Under the pieces are notes generated by a model. The model ran no database searches. It had not been told where the DNA came from and saw only the letters and a list, made by a program, of their open reading frames with translations. From JBCCSZ01 sp039199225 (GTDB lineage Bacteria > Bacteroidota > Bacteroidia > Chitinophagales > Saprospiraceae), in the NCBI GenBank assembly GCA_039199225.1, contig JBCCSZ010000066.1, positions 1 to 28,197 of the forward strand: a DNA stretch of 28,197 nt. Reading direction: 5' to 3'. This document shows positions 17,989 to 25,773 of this stretch, piece after piece. Each line of letters opens with the position of its first letter. Position 1 is the first letter of the stretch. A program made the translations under genes and the position numbers.

Positions 17989-18144
17989 GGCAAAGGGGGT
18001 CTATAAAAATTCTCAAATAGCGTTTAACCCAGAGTAAGATCAATTACCCAAGGCATATAAAAAAAGAGAAAGAATTATAGGTAGTTTGCGCAGGAAGGAA
18101 ATAATTCCTTTAACGAATATAGGGATTCGAATTGAGAAGACCTA

Positions 18145-18283
18145 ATTTTTTGAATAATTGAGTGATTGTAGCAGAGCTACAGGTGATTGGGTGATTGCAG
18201 CAAAGCTGCTTGTGATTGAGTGAGCGGGACCACGAAACCACCAGATCACAAAATCACCAAACCATCAAATCACAAACTCCCCT
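18145..18283 (+). repeat. Dispersed intergenic repeat with two hairpin cores
   Basis: It contains GAGTGATT followed by hairpin GTAGC-AGA-GCTAC (18168-18180), then GGTGATTGGGTGATT followed by GCAGC-AAA-GCTGC (18197-18209) and TTGTGATTGAGTGAGCGGG. From 18230 the motif direction flips: CCACCAGATCACAAAATCACCAAACC reads as GGTGATTTTGTGATC on the minus strand. It lies past the 3' end of the photolyase gene and about 160 bp upstream of the M43 protease start. Confidence 0.85.
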
Positions 18284-19654
18284 CTACCCCTCCATAATCT
18301 CAGCCGCTCGATTGAGGCTTTCTTTGTAGACTCTGAGACAACGTTCGCGGGCCATTTTGTGGTCGACGATGGGAGCTTGGTAAGCGGGTGTACCGTATTC
18401 GGGGACCCATTGGCGGACATACTTAAGTTCCTTGTCAAACTTTTTCATTTGGGACTCGGGATTGAATACCCGGAAGTAGTGAGCGGCATCGGAGCCACAG
18501 CCAGCCGCCCATTGCCAACCACCATTGTTGCTGGCCAGATCGAAGTCCAGGAGCTTGCGGGCAAAGTAAGCCTCGCCCCAGCGCCAGTCGATCAGCAAGT
18601 GTTTGGTGAGGAAGCTGGCAACGATCATTCGCACGCGGTTGTGCATGTAGCCGGTTTGGTTTAGTTCGCGCATGCCAGCATCGACGATCGGGTAGCCAGT
18701 TTGACCGTTGCACCAAGCTTCGAACTCTTTTTCGTTGTTGCGAAAGTCTAGGTATTTGTATTTTTCGCGGAATGGATTGCCGATTACGTGTGGAAAGTGA
18801 GAAAGAATCATGGCATAGAAATCTCTCCAACACAGCTCATTGATGTAGTTCCAACTTAGGGAGCGACTGTTGCGCGCCTTTTCGCGGATGCTGATGGTAC
18901 CAAAACGGTAGTGCAAACCCAGACGGGAGGTACCGGGGACTGCAGGGAAATTGCGCGTCTCGCCATAGTTGCGAATCAGGCCGCGTGTCACTGAGCTAGG
19001 CGGAAACTCGATCGAAGTAGGCTCAAAACCCATATCTGCCAAAGAAGGAATCTGGGTCGGTGATATTTCAACGAAATTTCCAAAGTATTCCCCATTGGGA
19101 AAGGATTGTAAGAACTTGGATATTTCTTCCTCCCCACCATCTTTTGTAGGAACGCGCACCATTTCGCTGTCCAACTTCTTAAACCACTTTTTGCTGTAGG
19201 GTGTATAGACTGTGTAGGGTGTGCCGTTGTCCTTGAGAACATCGTCTTTTTCGAAGATCACATGGTCCTTGTACGTATGGAATGGAACATCCCTCGTGTC
19301 CAACAGTTCGCGAATCTTTCCATCTCTTTCCAGCGCATAAGGCTCGAAATCGTGGTTGGCATATACAGCCTTGACCTCGTAGGTATCCAACAGCTTGGGC
19401 CAAATCTCTTCAGGCTTCCCATAGTAAACTTGTATGCTGCTGCCCAAAGCCTCCAACTCTTGGTGAATGCGCCCCAATTCCCGGTGGATAAAGCTTACCC
19501 GAGCATCGTCCTTGTCCTCTAATTTGTCTAGGATATGAGTATCAAAAATGAAGATGGGTAGTACGGAATGGTCGCTCTTGAGAGCATGGTAAAGACCGGC
19601 ATTGTCCTCCAAACGAAGGTCTCTGCGGTGCCAAAAAACGGAAACAGCTTGCAT
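18284..19654 (-). CDS. phrB: Deoxyribodipyrimidine photo-lyase / cryptochrome family
   Basis: A 456-residue light-dependent DNA repair enzyme. The N-terminal Rossmann-like antenna domain begins VFWHRRDLRLEDNAGL. The C-terminal helical FAD domain has TSRLGLHYRFGTISIRE, WRDFYAMIL, GYPIVDAGMRELNQTGYMHNRVRMIVASFL, DWRWGEAYFARKLLDFDLASNNGGWQW and the conserved FNP. The tryptophans in the CNGQTGYP, LIDWRWGE and GGWQW regions correspond to the electron-transfer chain of class I CPD photolyases. The ATG at 19654 matches the family N-terminus; a TTG at 19714 would add 20 residues. It is divergent from the NnrE/NnrD gene, with 104 bp between starts and a 13-bp palindrome there. CPD photolyase is more likely than cryptochrome, judged by motifs only. 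Confidence 0.93.
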   Translation of the reverse strand: MQAVSVFWHRRDLRLEDNAGLYHALKSDHSVLPIFIFDTHILDKLEDKDDARVSFIHRELGRIHQELEALGSSIQVYYGKPEEIWPKLLDTYEVKAVYANHDFEPYALERDGKIRELLDTRDVPFHTYKDHVIFEKDDVLKDNGTPYTVYTPYSKKWFKKLDSEMVRVPTKDGGEEEISKFLQSFPNGEYFGNFVEISPTQIPSLADMGFEPTSIEFPPSSVTRGLIRNYGETRNFPAVPGTSRLGLHYRFGTISIREKARNSRSLSWNYINELCWRDFYAMILSHFPHVIGNPFREKYKYLDFRNNEKEFEAWCNGQTGYPIVDAGMRELNQTGYMHNRVRMIVASFLTKHLLIDWRWGEAYFARKLLDFDLASNNGGWQWAAGCGSDAAHYFRVFNPESQMKKFDKELKYVRQWVPEYGTPAYQAPIVDHKMARERCLRVYKESLNRAAEIMEG

Positions 19655-19695
19655 AGGTTGGATGTTATTCGAATAGCTAACGGGGTACTCCAAAA

Positions 19696-19708
19696 ATTGT
19701 TCAACAAT
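19696..19708. promoter_or_regulatory. 13-bp palindrome between divergent photolyase and NnrE/NnrD genes
   Basis: ATTGTT-C-AACAAT is a perfect inverted repeat with a 1-bp centre, located 42 bp upstream of the photolyase start and 51 bp upstream of the plus-strand start. Its position suits a regulator binding site, but no matching second site was seen. Confidence 0.35.
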
Positions 19709-19758
19709 GGACAATAGATTGATCTTTGTAGCAAAACATTTTTACTAATTTCACCTTT

Positions 19759-21267
19759 ATGAAAATCCTGACAGCCGATCAAATTCGCCAGTGGGACGCC
19801 TACACCATTGCTCAGGAACCCATCGCTTCCATTGATCTGATGGAGCGCGCTTCTCTGGCATTTGTCCAATGGTTTGAAGAACAATTTCCGGAAAACAACC
19901 AAAAGGTGTTTGTGTTGGCTGGCACAGGCAACAATGGTGGTGACGGATTGGTCATTGCGCGCTTGTTGCACCAACGGTTTTACAATGTGGAAGTCTGCCT
20001 ATGTCAAGTAGGAAGTAAGAGGAGTCCGGATTGTGAAGCTAATTTCCAACGCCTTCCCAAAGGTCGTGACGTCCCAGTATTTACCCTCAAAAAAGGAGAA
20101 AAGCTTCCAGACATTTCATGCGACATCCTCATCGATGGACTCTTTGGATCGGGCCTCAACCGTCCATTGAGCGGCTATTGGGCATCTTTGGTGGAAGCAG
20201 TCAACCAGGCAGCCTTCATTCGAGTGGCCATAGACATCCCTTCGGGACTTTTTGCAGACACACACACCCAAAGCCCTTCTATATCTGCCGATTACACGCT
20301 GAGCTTTCAAGTACCCAAAAAGGCATTTTTATTTCCTGAAAACCAAGATCGTTGTGGCCATTGGGTGGTCCGTCCCATTGGGCTACACCCCACCTTTTTA
20401 CAAACCATCCATGGCGGAGATCATTTCCTCGATGCAAAAATGTGTCAGGCAATGCTCCACCAACGTTCCAAGTATTCCCACAAAGGTACTTTTGGCCATG
20501 CGTTACTGGTGGTCGGTAGCTATGGAAAGATAGGAGCTGCTGTCTTGGCAGCGCGCGCTTGCCTGCGCAGTGGCGTCGGTTTATTGAGTCTGTATGCCCC
20601 CCGTTGTGGCTATGACATCCTCCAAAACAGCGTCCCTGAAGCCATGGTTCTTCCCACGACAGATGCCGAATTTCTCACACAACCGCCCGCCATTGAGCGC
20701 TACCGAGCAGTTGGTGCAGGCTGTGGCATCGGGACCGCAGAGGCAAGCGCCGAGATGCTCAAGCAGGTACTACAGCAGGCCCGCCATCCAATGGTGCTCG
20801 ATGCGGATGCCTTGAACATTTTGGCCAAACATCCAGACTACTACTCGCTCTTGCCTCCTCATAGCATCCTGACCCCACACCCAAAAGAATTCCAACGACT
20901 CTTCGGACCGACTGCCAATGATTTCGAGCGGCACGAACTGCAAAAAGCCAAGGCAAAGGCGCTAAATGTGTATATCCTACTCAAGGGAGCCAACAGTTGC
21001 ATCGCAACACCCGAGGGAGACACCTACTTTAATGCAACGGGCAACCCAGGGATGGCCAGCGGCGGCAGTGGCGACGTTTTGACTGGCATGCTTACGGCCC
21101 TGCTGGCCCAAGGATATCCCCCCAAAGAAGCCATTTTGCTGGGCGTATACCTCCATGGACTAGCGGGCGACCTGGCCGTCGAGCAGGTAGGCAGCCAGGA
21201 AGCGCTGCTGGCAAGTGATCTGATCGATTACATCGGACAAGCATTTAAAGATATTCGCAACACATAG
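19759..21267 (+). CDS. nnrDE: Bifunctional NAD(P)H-hydrate epimerase / ADP-dependent NAD(P)H-hydrate dehydratase
   Basis: A 502-residue cytoplasmic repair enzyme (YjeF-type fusion). The N-terminal epimerase domain (1-215) has AGTGNNGGDGLVIARLL (55-70), with its binding loop NNGGDG, and DILIDGLFGSGLNRP. It interconverts R- and S-NAD(P)HX. The C-terminal dehydratase domain (about 225-500) has SHKGTFGHALLVVGS, VLDADALNIL, LTPHPKEF and the GNPGMASGGSGDVLTG nucleotide loop (428-443). It dehydrates S-NAD(P)HX to NAD(P)H with ADP or ATP. Both halves look complete. The sirtuin gene begins 20 bp downstream on the same strand, so the two NAD(P)-linked proteins are probably co-transcribed. Confidence 0.95.
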   Translation: MKILTADQIRQWDAYTIAQEPIASIDLMERASLAFVQWFEEQFPENNQKVFVLAGTGNNGGDGLVIARLLHQRFYNVEVCLCQVGSKRSPDCEANFQRLPKGRDVPVFTLKKGEKLPDISCDILIDGLFGSGLNRPLSGYWASLVEAVNQAAFIRVAIDIPSGLFADTHTQSPSISADYTLSFQVPKKAFLFPENQDRCGHWVVRPIGLHPTFLQTIHGGDHFLDAKMCQAMLHQRSKYSHKGTFGHALLVVGSYGKIGAAVLAARACLRSGVGLLSLYAPRCGYDILQNSVPEAMVLPTTDAEFLTQPPAIERYRAVGAGCGIGTAEASAEMLKQVLQQARHPMVLDADALNILAKHPDYYSLLPPHSILTPHPKEFQRLFGPTANDFERHELQKAKAKALNVYILLKGANSCIATPEGDTYFNATGNPGMASGGSGDVLTGMLTALLAQGYPPKEAILLGVYLHGLAGDLAVEQVGSQEALLASDLIDYIGQAFKDIRNT

Positions 21268-21287
21268 TTAGGCTAAAAATAGATCGA

Positions 21288-21995
21288 ATGAAAAAGAATA
21301 TTGTGGTTATGACCGGTGCTGGCATCAGCGCAGAAAGTGGTATCAAGACCTTCCGGGATGCCGATGGGCTTTGGGAAGGACACGACGTGATGGAAGTGGC
21401 TTCGCCGGAAGGCTGGCGGAAGAATCAAGAGCTGGTCTTGGATTTTTACAACCAACGCCGCCGACAGCTCAAGGAAGTCCAACCCAATGCTGCACATCAG
21501 TCCTTGGTCGATCTGGAAGAAAAGTTCAACGTCCACATCGTCACCCAGAATGTTGACAATTTGCACGAGAAGGCTGGCAGCCGCCAAGTGGTTCACCTGC
21601 ACGGGGAGCTGACCAAGGTACGCTCCACCCTTGACGAGCGGCTGGTGTACGATTGGCCAGATGACCTCCACCAGGGGGACACCTGCGAAAAGGGGGCTCA
21701 GTTGCGGCCACACATCGTTTGGTTCGGAGAGCAGGTCCCCATGCTGGAACGCGCAGCCACCCTGACCCACGATGCAGAGATCATCTTAATCATTGGCACT
21801 TCCATGCAAGTATACCCAGCAGCGGGTCTGGTGGGCTATGCCCTCCCAGGCGCCACCATTTACTACATCGATCCCAAACCAGCCATTAATTATGAGCTGA
21901 GCTTACGGCCGAATTTGAAGGTGGTGGCGGAGAAGGCAACGGTGGGGGTGCCGAAGGTGGTGGCGGAGATTTTGGAGGGAGTGGAACAGCGGTGA
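21288..21995 (+). CDS. cobB: NAD-dependent protein deacylase, Sir2 family, lacking the zinc-binding cysteines
   Basis: A 235-residue sirtuin that removes acyl groups from lysine with NAD+ as co-substrate. It has GAGISAESGIKTFRDADGLW (10-29), TQNVDNLHEKAG (86-97), the catalytic His105 in HLHGEL, GTSMQVYP and IDPKP. Tyr54 and Arg57 (FYNQRRR) match the Y-x-x-R pair that favours negatively charged acyl groups such as succinyl-lysine in class III sirtuins. The small domain between HGEL and PHIVWFGE normally holds two CxxC pairs for structural zinc; here only one Cys (133) is present in VRSTLDERLVYDW...GDTCEKGAQLRPH. Loss of this zinc site is seen in some Bacteroidota sirtuins, so this is probably a lineage variant and not a broken gene. 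Likely in an operon with the NnrE/NnrD gene. Confidence 0.92.
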   Translation: MKKNIVVMTGAGISAESGIKTFRDADGLWEGHDVMEVASPEGWRKNQELVLDFYNQRRRQLKEVQPNAAHQSLVDLEEKFNVHIVTQNVDNLHEKAGSRQVVHLHGELTKVRSTLDERLVYDWPDDLHQGDTCEKGAQLRPHIVWFGEQVPMLERAATLTHDAEIILIIGTSMQVYPAAGLVGYALPGATIYYIDPKPAINYELSLRPNLKVVAEKATVGVPKVVAEILEGVEQR

Positions 21996-22490
21996 ACTGG
22001 TGAACTTGCACGTGATCGAGAGAAAAACTGCCTGCCGAGATAAGGGTGAGGTTTTTATTGGTGATTGGGTGATTGCGGCGGGGCCGCTTGTGATTGGGTG
22101 AGCGGTAAGCGGTAAAATAGTGAACTTGCGCGTGATCGAAAGAGAAACTGCCTGCTGAGATAAGGGTGAGGGGGTGAGGTTTTTTGTCGGTGATTGGGTG
22201 ATGGCAGCGGAGCTGCTTGTGATTGGGTGGGGGGAACGGCGGTGAGCGGTGAGGGGTGAACTTGCGCGTGATCGAAAGAAAAACTGCTTGCTGAGATAAG
22301 AGTGAGGTTTTTATCTGTGATTGGGTGATTGCAGCGGAGCTGCTTGTGATTGGGTGGAACAGCGGTGAGCGGTGAGCGGTGAGCGGTGAGCGGTGAGCGG
22401 TGAGCGGTGAGCGGTGAGCGGTGAGCGGTAAAATAGTGAACTTGTACGTGATCGAAAGAAACTGCCGACTACAAATTGAAAACTGCCCTA
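21996..22490 (+). repeat. Four-unit array of the dispersed intergenic repeat
   Basis: The whole convergent gap between the sirtuin and cyclase genes is repeat. The word GTGAACTTG(C/T)(A/G)CGTGATCGA starts at 22000, 22120, 22256 and 22436, giving periods of 120, 136 and 180 bp. The first three copies continue with AACTGC(C/T)TGC(C/T)GAGATAAG, GTGAGGTTTTT, GTGATTGGGTGAT and a hairpin core: 22075-22087 (GCGGC-GGG-GCCGC), 22204-22216 and 22331-22343 (both GCAGC-GGA-GCTGC), each followed by TTGTGATTGGGTG. The last period is longer because of a heptamer expansion at 22361-22429. No open reading frame looks real here. Confidence 0.95.
22361..22429 (+). repeat. 7-bp microsatellite (AGCGGTG)n, about 9.8 copies
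   Basis: A perfect tandem run of the heptamer AGCGGTG over 69 bp inside the larger repeat array. Single or double copies of the same heptamer occur in the other units and at 12900-12915, so this looks like a local slippage expansion. The period is not a multiple of three and no gene spans it. Confidence 0.95.
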
Positions 22491-22494
22491 CAAG

Positions 22495-24084
22495 CTATGA
22501 CAAAACGTAATACATATCAATCTCACCGACGTTTTTGGCGCTGACTTTTCCTCGATATTCGCATTGGACTTGGTCTTGGACGAGTTCGTAGGTGGTTTGG
22601 GAGATGTTGACTTTTCCGACTTCGCTGGAAGATTCCATGCGGGCGGCGATGTTGACGGTGTCGCCCCAGATGTCGTAGGCGAATTTTTTGTCTCCGACGA
22701 CGCCGGCGATGATGGGGCCTGTGTGGATGCCGACGCGGGCTTCGAAGAACGGTAGGTTGGCAGACTTTCTTTCGGCCTTTAGGTCTGTTAGAAATTGTTG
22801 CATGTCGATGGCTGCTTGGATCATTCGGAGGGGGTGGTCGGGCTTGGCTTGGGGGACGCCGCCGGCGCACATGTAGGCATCACCGATTGTTTTGATTTTC
22901 TCTAGCTCGTAATGGCCAACGATGCGGTCGAAGCCTTTGAAGCAGTGATCCAGTAGTTCTATGAGCTGGGTGGGATCGAGTTGGCGGGAGATGCGGCTGA
23001 AGTCTTTGAAATCGATGAACATAACCGTCACTTGCTCGTGGAAGGAAGCTTTTACGTGGCCTTGCTTTTTCAACTCGCCAGCAATGGCTGAGGGAAGGAT
23101 GTTCAGCAGCAGATTTTCGTTGCGTTGCTTTTCTTCGAGGATGGCTTGGTTTTTCGTCTCTAGGACGACGTTGTTTTTTCGAGTACTGAGGTAACGGGCG
23201 TACAGACCAATGGCCAACAACAATATAAAGGCTGCCAAGGCGAGGAAGAGATTGCGCTGGGATCGCTGCAATTCCACCTTGTCTTTTTGCTGTTCCAATT
23301 GCATTTCTTTTTGTTCGAGGACCAATTGCTGCCGCTCGAGCTGCATCGCATCGATGACCTTAGTGAATTGAAGGGAATCGACCAACTGCTTTTGACGGGT
23401 CAGCAACAGCTCTGCCTTCATTTGCTGCTCTGTCATTTTTTGGATGGCGGCCTCCCGCTTTTGCAAAACTTCATCGAGCTGGTTGTTTTTTTCGTCCAAT
23501 TGGGTGTTTACCATGTCCAGACGAGCCTTTTCCAGGGCGAGTTCTTCCTTTTCCAGGGCCAAGGCCCTTTTGTCTTCCGCCAATGTATCGATTTGGGCGC
23601 TGAGGCGTTCGTTTTCCTCATTGACAGAATTCAGGCGCTTTTTGGCATTCAGCAATCCACTGACGGCCCGATCTGCTTTTTCCAATTCCTTTTCTGCAAA
23701 GCGAGACAATTGCTTGCCCCATTTTTTGAACGATCGCTGATCTTGCTGAAGGGTTGCGATATATTGTAACTGTTGAATGTTGGCGCGGTATAGCTCGTGG
23801 GTTTGGTAGTCGGCTAGGTACTCGAGGCTGGTTTGGAAACGGACTTTAGCAGCTTTTCGAGAGCGTCGAGTTTGTTGCTTGAGTAGCAAAAGCCCCTGTC
23901 TGTGGGCAATGTCGGCCATTGCAATTTCGTCCCGCCGGAGTTGGGCTTTTTCAAATTCTTTGGTCAGCGCGTCATAGGCAGTCCGAAGAGAGTCCAGGGG
24001 AGCAGTCGAATTTTGGGCCGAAACGGAACCTACTGCTGCGAAGAGGCACAGCGCCCAAAAAATCATCCATCGGGCTACATTCAT
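22495..24084 (-). CDS. Membrane-bound class III adenylate cyclase with periplasmic coiled-coil sensor region
   Basis: A 529-residue protein. Signal peptide (1-23, ending SVSA), a helical region with possible TPR-like helices (about 28-135), a long coiled coil (about 140-275, repeated LEKEELALEKARLD-type heptads), one membrane helix (about 278-297), a short linker, and a class III nucleotidyl cyclase domain (about 345-529). Catalytic residues are intact: metal Asp358 and Asp402 (FIDFKDF, TIGDAYM), Asn478 and Arg482 (NIAARME). Lys398 (EKIKTIGDAY) and Asp471 (YDIWGDTVNIA) are the adenine-specifying pair of adenylate, not guanylate, cyclases. It should form a homodimer making cAMP in response to a periplasmic input. 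The ATG at 24084 gives the signal peptide; an in-frame start at 24213 would bury it behind 43 residues. Confidence 0.92.
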   Translation of the reverse strand: MNVARWMIFWALCLFAAVGSVSAQNSTAPLDSLRTAYDALTKEFEKAQLRRDEIAMADIAHRQGLLLLKQQTRRSRKAAKVRFQTSLEYLADYQTHELYRANIQQLQYIATLQQDQRSFKKWGKQLSRFAEKELEKADRAVSGLLNAKKRLNSVNEENERLSAQIDTLAEDKRALALEKEELALEKARLDMVNTQLDEKNNQLDEVLQKREAAIQKMTEQQMKAELLLTRQKQLVDSLQFTKVIDAMQLERQQLVLEQKEMQLEQQKDKVELQRSQRNLFLALAAFILLLAIGLYARYLSTRKNNVVLETKNQAILEEKQRNENLLLNILPSAIAGELKKQGHVKASFHEQVTVMFIDFKDFSRISRQLDPTQLIELLDHCFKGFDRIVGHYELEKIKTIGDAYMCAGGVPQAKPDHPLRMIQAAIDMQQFLTDLKAERKSANLPFFEARVGIHTGPIIAGVVGDKKFAYDIWGDTVNIAARMESSSEVGKVNISQTTYELVQDQVQCEYRGKVSAKNVGEIDMYYVLS

Positions 24085-24319
24085 AAGACTACAATGGGGT
24101 TGTTGTTCATTCAAGTATCTGCAAAACCGCAACTGCTGTGTTGGGATTTCACTTTCGTTTTGTAAATATACGAGATATTTCAAAAGGTATGTTGAAAATG
24201 TGCCAACGCTCATGGTCTCCTGCCCAGGAATGAGTTTTTGCAGAGCGGATCGTCCGTTTTTGCTTGGGCAAAATATAGGCTGATGGGTGCGATTGCAAGA
24301 TTTCCATATGGACTTAGGC

Positions 24320-25048
24320 TCAAAACATCATTCGCCATCCCGATTCTAAGCCAAGGCTCACCAAGTATTCTTTCACTTGTTGTTCTCTCAGTGGTGTCAA
24401 TTGGTAGTGTGCGCCCATTTGGATGAAAATCGACCATTGGCGTTCCAGGAGAATTTCACCACCGATGGCTAAAGCTGCACTAATGTTGTAGGGCTTCAGG
24501 TTTTGTCGCCCTTTGAACGACTGTGCCTCCCCCTCTCTTTGCTGATTTATTTTGGAGTGCAGGTAAAAGTTGTGGGATAAGCCCGCCTCTAGGTAGGATT
24601 TACACCAATTTCGGGAATAGACGTATCGAAACATGGTCGGAATTTCCAGGAAGAGGTATTGAAAGCGGTAGTCGTAACCATCTTGGGCAAACTGGCTATT
24701 TTCCAATTTCCAATCATCGCCCTCGCGTATGTCGATGGAAGAACCAGAACGAAAACCAGGATTGATGAGCCGAAGGCCAGTTTTGATTGCCCAACGATCA
24801 GACAATAAACGGTTGTAATTGAAGCCGATTCGCAAGTTGTAGCTTGGTTTCTCAATGTGGCTCCGCTGGCGGACCACTGCCAGTTGGTCTTCTGGCTCCC
24901 CCAGATGTTTGAAGGTGCGAAAGCCATAGTCGATACCTAGCACCAAGTCAATGGCCCATGAGCGCTTCAGATTCCAGCTTTGAGCCCTTGAAATGGTGGA
25001 AATACAGAGCAATAAGAACAAAATGCAGAAGAGATGTGTCATTTTCAT
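24320..25048 (-). CDS. Outer-membrane beta-barrel protein (PorT/OmpW-like small barrel)
   Basis: A 242-residue protein with a signal peptide (1-22, ending SRAQ). The rest alternates polar and hydrophobic residues in amphipathic strands ended by aromatics (YNLRIGFNYNRLL, WAIKTGLRLI, YRFQYLFLEIPTMFRYVY, SYLEAGLSHNFYL, WSIFIQMGAHYQLT) and closes on an aromatic C-terminus (SGWRMMF). This fits the outer-membrane beta-barrel domain families common in Bacteroidota. The LEIPTMFRY stretch is a recurrent feature of that family. The role is unknown. It is 235 bp upstream of the cyclase gene on the same strand and divergent from the EAD11 operon (158-bp gap). Translation may start at the ATG at 25048 or at the one two codons later. 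Confidence 0.8.
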   Translation of the reverse strand: MKMTHLFCILFLLLCISTISRAQSWNLKRSWAIDLVLGIDYGFRTFKHLGEPEDQLAVVRQRSHIEKPSYNLRIGFNYNRLLSDRWAIKTGLRLINPGFRSGSSIDIREGDDWKLENSQFAQDGYDYRFQYLFLEIPTMFRYVYSRNWCKSYLEAGLSHNFYLHSKINQQREGEAQSFKGRQNLKPYNISAALAIGGEILLERQWSIFIQMGAHYQLTPLREQQVKEYLVSLGLESGWRMMF

Positions 25049-25089
25049 AGCAATCTAGTTTTGTACAATAGAGATTACCCAGAAAAGCA

Positions 25090-25121
25090 AAACGCTTCAG
25101 AATTGGCAGAAAAAAGCGTTT
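25090..25121. repeat. 8-bp inverted repeat in the divergent gap before the EAD11 operon
   Basis: AAACGCTT (25090-25097) and AAGCGTTT (25114-25121) are perfect inverted copies with a 16-bp spacer. They lie between the divergent outer-membrane barrel gene and the EAD11 operon. There is no strong T-tract on either side, so an operator is more likely than a terminator. Confidence 0.45.
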
Positions 25122-25206
25122 CAAATAAGGAATTTCCTTAATTGCAAAGTCCTATGTATTTTAAAGATGTAAATCAGACTTGTAAATTTTTATAAAAAGC
25201 CCTTCG

Positions 25207-25773
25207 ATGACCCCATCTGTTCAAAGTCGGATACAAGTCTTTATTGCCAAGAATCAAACGGAGGCTGCTCTTGAGTTGCTCTCCACAGAAGCCGGCATGC
25301 ATCGGCCCTTGGTAACAAAGAAAGTGACCATGCTCTCTGCAAGGCTGCAACGACTAAAGGAAAATGCCCGAAAGGATACGATTAGTAGTGGCGATTACGA
25401 TGTCGCCCTAAACCAAATCCATGAGGCCATCATCGATATTTCGCAGTCTAGTAGCGAGCGGATAGGCAAAGGGAATCCAGCCTATCGCCCGTGGATCATC
25501 AGCAGCTCTTTGGCCTTGATCGTTGTCGTGGTCTTCTTGTGGTGGCAAGGTGGTCCGTCCAATCAACAGCAGCAAATACCTGAGAAGGTCGAATCGACCG
25601 CACTGACACAGCCAGACAGCCCAGCGCAAAAGGCCCGCCCCCTGCCTGTCGAAACGTCAAGGGTGCAGCCACCACCGGTGATTGAAAGCGGCAAAGTCGA
25701 AATCCATAACAGCAACATCAAACAGTTTATCGAAAAACCCAGTGGGGATATTACCATCACGAATGAGGACTAG
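25207..25773 (+). CDS. EAD11-like adaptor domain, single membrane helix and C-terminal PSG motif
   Basis: A 188-residue protein. Residues 5-80 (AALELLSTEAG ... VTMLSARLQRLKENARKDTISSGDYDVALNQIHEAIIDI) match the pattern of effector-associated domain 11 (EAD11), a small helical death-like adaptor described in Bacteroidota and other bacterial conflict/NTPase systems. One hydrophobic helix (96-113) follows, then a Pro/Gln-rich linker (about 114-160), then a C-terminal motif (164-186) with NSNIKQFIEKPSGDITI. There is no signal peptide, so the EAD is expected in the cytoplasm and the motif in the periplasm. The same motif occurs near the N-terminus of the two exported proteins encoded next. The gene overlaps the next one by 11 bp, which suggests coupled translation. 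The EAD11 call is from memory of the family pattern. Confidence 0.78.
   Translation: MTPSVQSRIQVFIAKNQTEAALELLSTEAGMHRPLVTKKVTMLSARLQRLKENARKDTISSGDYDVALNQIHEAIIDISQSSSERIGKGNPAYRPWIISSSLALIVVVVFLWWQGGPSNQQQQIPEKVESTALTQPDSPAQKARPLPVETSRVQPPPVIESGKVEIHNSNIKQFIEKPSGDITITNED

Noticed and set aside
21996..22490. Repeat array considered as a mobile element or a coding repeat protein.
   Set aside because: No transposase or target-site duplication; units differ in length by non-multiples of three and carry stops in all frames apart from the pure heptamer run.
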